Notes under the pieces: generated by a model
Databases searched by the model: none
Told to the model about the DNA's origin: nothing
The model's input: only the letters and a program-made list of their open reading frames with translations
In this document: positions 54,101 through 64,000 of the stretch, piece by piece
Layout of the letters: each line of letters starts with the position of its first letter
Position numbering within the stretch: the first letter of the stretch is position 1
Translations under genes and position numbers: made by a program
Source of the DNA: Anopheles merus
Taxonomy: Eukaryota > Arthropoda > Insecta > Diptera > Culicidae
Length of the DNA stretch: 64,000 bases
Direction of reading: 5' to 3'
Assembly: GCF_017562075.2 (NCBI RefSeq)
Contig: NC_054085.1
Location: forward strand, 28,377,656 to 28,441,655

Positions 54101-57100
54101 ACGGCCCGCCAGGAAAAGATGGAGCATCCGGCGAGAAGGGAAGTCCTGGATCGCCCGGAATTGCGGGTCCACCCGGATTCCCCGGACCTCGAGGAGCTCC
54201 AGGCGCCAATGGAAGTCCGGGAGATGCAGGAGCCAAGGGTGAGCCCGGACTGCCGGGCGAACGTGGCTACAAAGGGGAAGCCGGCATTAAGGGCGAAGGT
54301 GGCGTGCCCGGTCCACGTGGACTTCCGGGCGCCGTCGGTCCAGAAGGAAAGCGTGGCAAACGCGGTATGAAGGGTCCAACGGGTCTTCCCGGACCGCAGG
54401 GAGAGCGGGGCCTGCCTGGATCTCCGGGTCTTCCTGGACCGGATGGAGCGCAAGGTGTGAAGGGACAGTCGGGAGATCGCGGTGCAATGGGCCCTCAGGG
54501 TCCGAAAGGTTCAAGTGGTGATCCCGGACCACCGGGTTCGCCAGGAATTCAAGGTTTGCGTGGACAGCCGGGACGGCCCGGTGCACAGGGTAAGGCAGGC
54601 TCGACGGGTGAGCGGGGACTGCCCGGTGCCGATGGTAAGGTCGGTGAGCCAGGACCTCAAGGATTGCAGGGATTGCCCGGACCGATGGGATTGCCCGGTG
54701 ATAAGGGATTCACCGGCGAGCCTGGCAAGGATGGTGACATTGGACCCCAGGGACCAGTTGGGCCGCGGGGAGATGCTGGCAAGGATGGGCCGCCGGGAAT
54801 TTCCGGACCTCCGGGACCACCCGGAAACGATGGGGATCGTGGACCGCCAGGAACACCGGGCCCGAGAGGATTCCAGGGACTGCCCGGAACTCCAGGCAAC
54901 CCGGGAGCGCAGGGTAAGGATGGACAAAATGGACCACCAGGACCTCCTGGACCTGCTGGCCAAACGGGTATACGCGGAGAGCGTGGCTTCCCGGGAGAGC
55001 GAGGACCAGTTGGAACACCGGGTACGCCGGGAGTTCGAGGAGAGCCGGGCGCACAAGGAAACGATGGACCACCGGTAAGCATTTCATGTTGACTTTCAAA
55101 TAAAATTGTTATCTCAAAACGCTCTCCTTCTTGTTCAGGGATCTCCGGGTCCAAACGGTATGAAAGGACACCAAGGAGCTCCAGGAATGGTGGGTCTTCC
55201 GGGACTTCGAGGCCCCGCCGGACCGGCAGGAGAAAAGGGCGAACGTGGTAGTTCTGGACCACCAGGGCCGGAAGGACCTGCCGGACGTGTGGGCGAACGA
55301 GGACTTCAGGGTCCAATGGGACCTACGGGACCACCGGGAGAGCCAGCCGAGAAGGGTGAACCAGGAAATCCCGGCACCCCAGGCGAGCCGGGAGCACCGG
55401 GAGCGGTTGGAGAACGTGGCGCAGTTGGACCGCAAGGTTTGCAAGGATTCCCCGGACCGCAAGGCCCTGTGGGATCTCCTGGAGCTAAGGGTGATCGTGG
55501 AAACATGGGCCTGAAGGGTGAACAAGGTAACTCCGGACTTCCGGGCGTGCCGGGTGAACCAGGTCCACAAGGATTGATCGGCTTGACTGGCTCGAAGGGA
55601 GCCCGTGGAGAGCCAGGCTTACGAGGAGATACGGGACCGATGGGAACGCCCGGACGTCCAGGAGATCAAGGACCAATTGTAAGTACCTCGGTTAGGATAC
55701 AGTTTGAATGTAAGAATTCTGATTGTCTCTCTCAAAACAGGGACAAACGGGCAATCCAGGAGCACCAGGAACACCGGGCACTCCAGGTCTGAAGGGCAAT
55801 CCGGGAGATACTGGCCGACCAGGCAATCCAGGCCCACCGGGCATGCCCGGGCAGCAAGGCGCAGAAGGCATCAAGGGTGAGGCAGGCAGCGATGGACCTC
55901 CAGGACCGCCAGGCAACCAAGGACCACAAGGAGTACCGGGCGATCGTGGACTACCGGGACTTCCCGGGCCGAGTGGAGCGCAAGGCCTGCGAGGAATGCG
56001 TGGAGCAGCCGGTGAGCCAGGCACTCCCGGAAAGCCAGGAAACGATGGACCACCGGGCGCACCGGGACAACTGGGACCTCCAGGGCCGCCTGGCCCGACC
56101 GGAGACACAGGCCCGGAGGGATCACCAGGAAAGCAGGGCCCACCAGGAATCGCTGGACGTACGGGAGACAAGGGACCGATCGGAAACCCCGGTACACAGG
56201 GAACGCCAGGCGCTCCGGGACTGCCAGGTCCGCCAGGACCGCAGGGTCCATCCGGACAGACGGGAGAGCGTGGACTGCGTGGTGAAACTGGCCCGCAGGG
56301 TGTAGACGGTCCACCAGGACCGAGAGGCAAACCGGGTCCGCCTGGGCTGGAAGGCCCCAAGGGTGAGAATGGAGAACCAGGCTTGAAGGGCACGAAGGGT
56401 CACCGTGGGCTGATCGGTCTGCAAGGTTTGCCTGGCCCGGCAGGACCTCCAGGAGACAAGGGTAACGTTGGCAATGAAGGACCGCCCGGTAAGCCCGGTG
56501 AGGCGGGTCCACGTGGTCCTCCCGGACGTGATGGATCACCCGGCCCGCAGGGAATGCTTGGCTCAGCTGGTCCCCGAGGTCCTCCTGGAAATGATGGCAA
56601 AAATGGACAACCGGGTCAGCCGGGACCACCAGGACCGCCGGGGCCCCCGGGAGATGGTGTCGGATATGATGCGGCCGCTCTTGCTGCTCTCCTTGGCCAT
56701 GGTCAGATGAGTAATACAAAGGGTCCGGATCCAAGCATGGGCGATGAGCCGATGAATCTCGGCCGTGTGTTCGAGCTGACGGACGAGGAGCGCCAGAAGC
56801 TCGTGGAGAATGCGTACGAAAAGCTCAAGTCCGCCTTTGCCACGTTCAAGAAACCGGACGGCAAACAGAGCTCTCCGGCCAAGACGTGTCGCGATCTGTT
56901 CGCCGCCCATCCCGAGTTCACCTCGGGCCACTACTGGATCGATCCGAACGAGGGCGACGCGAGGGACTCGATCCTGGTGTACTGCGATGCTGAGCGGAAG
57001 GCATCCTGCATCCTACCGCAACCGCTTCGAACGAAGGAGCTGCAGTACGATGGCGACGAGCAGGAAGTTTGGCTGGGCGAGCTGAAGGACGGCATGAAGA

Positions 57101-57468
57101 TCAGCTACAAGGCGGACAGCAATCAGATCGGGTTCCTGCAGCTACTGTCCGCGAGCGCCTCGCAGAACATTACCTACCACTGCCGGAACAGTGTCGCGTA
57201 CTACAACAAGGAGAAGAACAGCTACCGGCAGAGCTTGAAGTTCCTCGCCTGGAACGATGCGGAGCTGACGGCACGCGGCCCACAGCGACTGCGGTACGAG
57301 GCACTGCAGGACGACTGCCAGCACCGGACGGCACACTACGGCCAGTCCGTGCTCGGCTACAGCACCGACAAGCCGATGCGACTGCCCATCATCGACATTG
57401 CGATCCGGGACGTGGGTGAGACGCACCAGCAGTTCTGGATCGAGATCGGTGCCGTTTGCTTCCAGTGA
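50825..57468 (+). CDS. Fibrillar procollagen alpha chain (six coding exons, about 1560 residues)
   Basis: Secreted chain of a fibril-forming collagen. Joining the exons at 50825-51119, 51274-52169, 52248-52346, 53950-55074, 55139-55678 and 55741-57468 keeps one frame. Domains in order: signal peptide 1-25; Lys-rich 35-65; Tyr/Asp-rich 75-98; six-cysteine half VWC module C139-C176; poly-Thr linker; ten Gly-X-Y triplets from 215; a non-collagenous stretch; the main helix 278-1291 (338 triplets); and a COLFI propeptide to 1560. The propeptide keeps the Ca-site motif DPNEGDARD (1386-1394), the glycosylation site ASQNITYHC and six cysteines (C1368, C1400, C1408, C1466, C1511, C1558). The usual interchain pair is missing. 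K361 and K1204 match helix cross-link sites. Residue 875 is Ala where Gly is required by register. Chains presumably trimerise in the ER and assemble into matrix fibrils; whether as homotrimers is unknown. Confidence 0.93.
51274..52169 (+). CDS. Collagen exon 2
   Basis: Acceptor CATACAG at 51267-51273, donor ATT|GTAAGT at 52170. Encodes the half VWC module, the poly-Thr linker, the minor collagen stretch, the N-telopeptide-like segment and the first 40 main-helix triplets. Confidence 0.9.
52248..52346 (+). CDS. Collagen exon 3 (99 bp)
   Basis: Acceptor ACTACAG ending 52247 and donor CCG|GTAAGT at 52347. It encodes 11 intact Gly-X-Y triplets starting GPAGPRGERG, phase 0 at both ends. It has no Met and is easily missed. 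99 bp is one of the classic fibrillar collagen exon sizes, and its inclusion is needed to give the 843-residue lysine spacing. Confidence 0.9.
52528..52680 (-). mobile_element. Degenerate SINE in collagen intron 3
   Basis: On the minus strand the words GGGTTTAAGCC (a decayed B box), GGACCGTAC and GTCTCGAAAGCC, followed by a TAGAAGAAGAT tail, resemble the SINE at 14487-14696 and related mosquito SINEs with AAG tails. Boundaries are approximate and no target duplication was found. Confidence 0.5.
53138..53828 (-). mobile_element. 5'-truncated non-LTR retrotransposon in collagen intron 3
   Basis: A 665-bp insert (53151-53815) is flanked by perfect 13-bp duplications GATCGTGTATTAC at 53138-53150 and 53816-53828. 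On the minus strand it encodes the C-terminal part of a reverse transcriptase polyprotein (next entry) and ends in an AAGT-repeat tail. The 5' end is missing, as in most LINE insertions. It is antisense to the collagen gene. Confidence 0.88.
53177..53815 (-). pseudogene. Reverse transcriptase C-terminal fragment
   Basis: An uninterrupted frame of about 213 codons without its own start. It carries motifs of the end of LINE reverse transcriptases: FTYLGSKI, then PVLTYASETWTL, RLRWAGHVIRM and the terminal RRRGRPKLRWQDGVE with WQTKARDRERFR. The catalytic YxDD part is not present, because the element is truncated. The clade (RTE-like, or another with the GRP-x-x-RW-x-D tail) is uncertain. The frame is open to its stop, so the insertion is probably young. 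Confidence 0.85.
53950..55074 (+). CDS. Collagen exon 4
   Basis: Acceptor TTTTCCAG ending 53949, donor CCG|GTAAGC at 55075. 1125 bp encoding 125 uninterrupted Gly-X-Y triplets, phase 0. Confidence 0.92.
55139..55678 (+). CDS. Collagen exon 5
   Basis: Acceptor TTGTTCAG ending 55138, donor ATT|GTAAGT at 55679. 540 bp (ten times 54) encoding 60 triplets; in one of them (codon GCC at 55346-55348) Ala replaces the obligate Gly. Confidence 0.92.
55741..57468 (+). CDS. Collagen exon 6 with COLFI propeptide
   Basis: Acceptor CTCAAAACAG ending 55740; stop TGA at 57466-57468. Encodes the last 102 triplets, including the KGHRGLIGLQG cross-link region, a telopeptide (VGYDAAALAALLGHGQMSNT) and the whole C-propeptide, in one exon. 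Confidence 0.93.
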   Translation, partial: GQTGNPGAPGTPGTPGLKGNPGDTGRPGNPGPPGMPGQQGAEGIKGEAGSDGPPGPPGNQGPQGVPGDRGLPGLPGPSGAQGLRGMRGAAGEPGTPGKPGNDGPPGAPGQLGPPGPPGPTGDTGPEGSPGKQGPPGIAGRTGDKGPIGNPGTQGTPGAPGLPGPPGPQGPSGQTGERGLRGETGPQGVDGPPGPRGKPGPPGLEGPKGENGEPGLKGTKGHRGLIGLQGLPGPAGPPGDKGNVGNEGPPGKPGEAGPRGPPGRDGSPGPQGMLGSAGPRGPPGNDGKNGQPGQPGPPGPPGPPGDGVGYDAAALAALLGHGQMSNTKGPDPSMGDEPMNLGRVFELTDEERQKLVENAYEKLKSAFATFKKPDGKQSSPAKTCRDLFAAHPEFTSGHYWIDPNEGDARDSILVYCDAERKASCILPQPLRTKELQYDGDEQEVWLGELKDGMKISYKADSNQIGFLQLLSASASQNITYHCRNSVAYYNKEKNSYRQSLKFLAWNDAELTARGPQRLRYEALQDDCQHRTAHYGQSVLGYSTDKPMRLPIIDIAIRDVGETHQQFWIEIGAVCFQ

Positions 57469-58056
57469 GATCGATAGAATGCGGAAGGAAACACAGAAAT
57501 GGGGGGATATATGGGGATTCGAAACAGGGATAACAGCAACAAACGAACGAATGGTAATGTTGGTGAAGCGATTGTGATGACTATTTCCCTACCCGGACCG
57601 GGTAGTCGATTCCTCTTCGTGCTTTGTACTCGGCAGATGAGGGGTGGCGATGACTGCTCGATCAGTACCATCATTATCGGGACAGCTCGTTCATCGCTCT
57701 GCTGGAGTTACCGAAGCGCGAGTGCGTTTATGTGTGTGTGTACAAAAAAATCGAGAAATACAGTAATTTAATGATAATGTAAGGCTTATAGCTGGCGAGC
57801 TATCATGTGTCCCAATGGATGACAAAAGTAGCTGTAATCTGCAAATGGAAACAAGAGAAATAACAATTCAGTATTGAAGCATAACGCTGTAAGCAGCTTC
57901 AACCGCTGTACAAATAATGCATCAACGCCCTCTATCTGTCATTTTTGTAAGCATGGATGAAACATTTTGCTGGTATGAAACATTTCATGAAATTTAAAAT
58001 TGACACATTTCAACGCGACCGTTATTTTTAACGAGCTACTTCGCAAATATTGTAAG

Positions 58057-58062
58057 AATAAA
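58057..58062 (+). terminator. Collagen polyadenylation signal
   Basis: AATAAA about 590 bases after the stop codon; the first canonical signal I see after the coding region. Confidence 0.6.

Positions 58063-64000
<5,938 letters not shown>

Noticed and set aside
51446..57426. Many long antisense frames under the collagen exons, some Pro-Gly-rich
   Set aside because: They are mirror images of the GC-rich Gly-Pro coding repeat and carry no features of their own.

Overview
The window looks like nuclear DNA from a mosquito, most likely Anopheles. This is inferred from a gene for an insect fibrillar collagen (a class that Drosophila lacks), secreted chitin-binding (peritrophin-type) genes with TATA plus arthropod TCAGT-type initiators, short tRNA-derived SINEs that resemble Anopheles SINE200, and many CA/GT microsatellites. 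No ribosomal RNA, tRNA gene or CRISPR array was recognised.

Layout. Positions 1-22700 hold no gene I can support. They alternate AT-rich stretches with GC-richer islands and carry simple repeats, a 180-bp palindromic repeat, a hAT-like non-autonomous DNA transposon (11603-12340) and two SINE copies. At 22844-25036 (+) lies a single-exon gene for a secreted protein of eight chitin-binding domains, four of them inside a homogenised 285-bp tandem repeat. A small two-domain relative is at 36583-37143 (-). A third member, at 44833-46215 (-), has three divergent eight-cysteine modules, a Thr-rich mucin segment and a terminal chitin-binding domain. It is flanked by a broken paralogue (47517-48286) that still has its promoter and by a domain fragment (44470-44735). 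All three intact genes end in the same subtype of chitin-binding domain. All three, and the pseudogene, have a GATA motif just upstream of a TATA box, which suggests one dispersed family, perhaps expressed in midgut or another epithelium.

Positions 49883-58062 (+) hold a fibrillar procollagen gene. It has a TATA/initiator promoter and six coding exons (50825-51119, 51274-52169, 52248-52346, 53950-55074, 55139-55678, 55741-57468) encoding about 1560 residues: signal peptide, Lys-rich and Tyr/Asp-rich segments, a half von Willebrand C module, a short collagen stretch, a 338-triplet main helix and a COLFI propeptide. The two helix lysines in KGHQ and KGHR contexts are exactly 843 residues apart, as for the cross-link sites of vertebrate type I collagen. 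The propeptide lacks the two cysteines that normally join chains, and one helix glycine is replaced by alanine. Intron 3 contains a degenerate SINE and a 5'-truncated non-LTR retrotransposon flanked by a perfect 13-bp target-site duplication.

Other structures are a long imperfect hairpin at 42794-43111, a foldback minisatellite at 35140-35660 and a 333-bp CA microsatellite near 61.6 kb. From 58.1 kb to the end I see no supportable gene.
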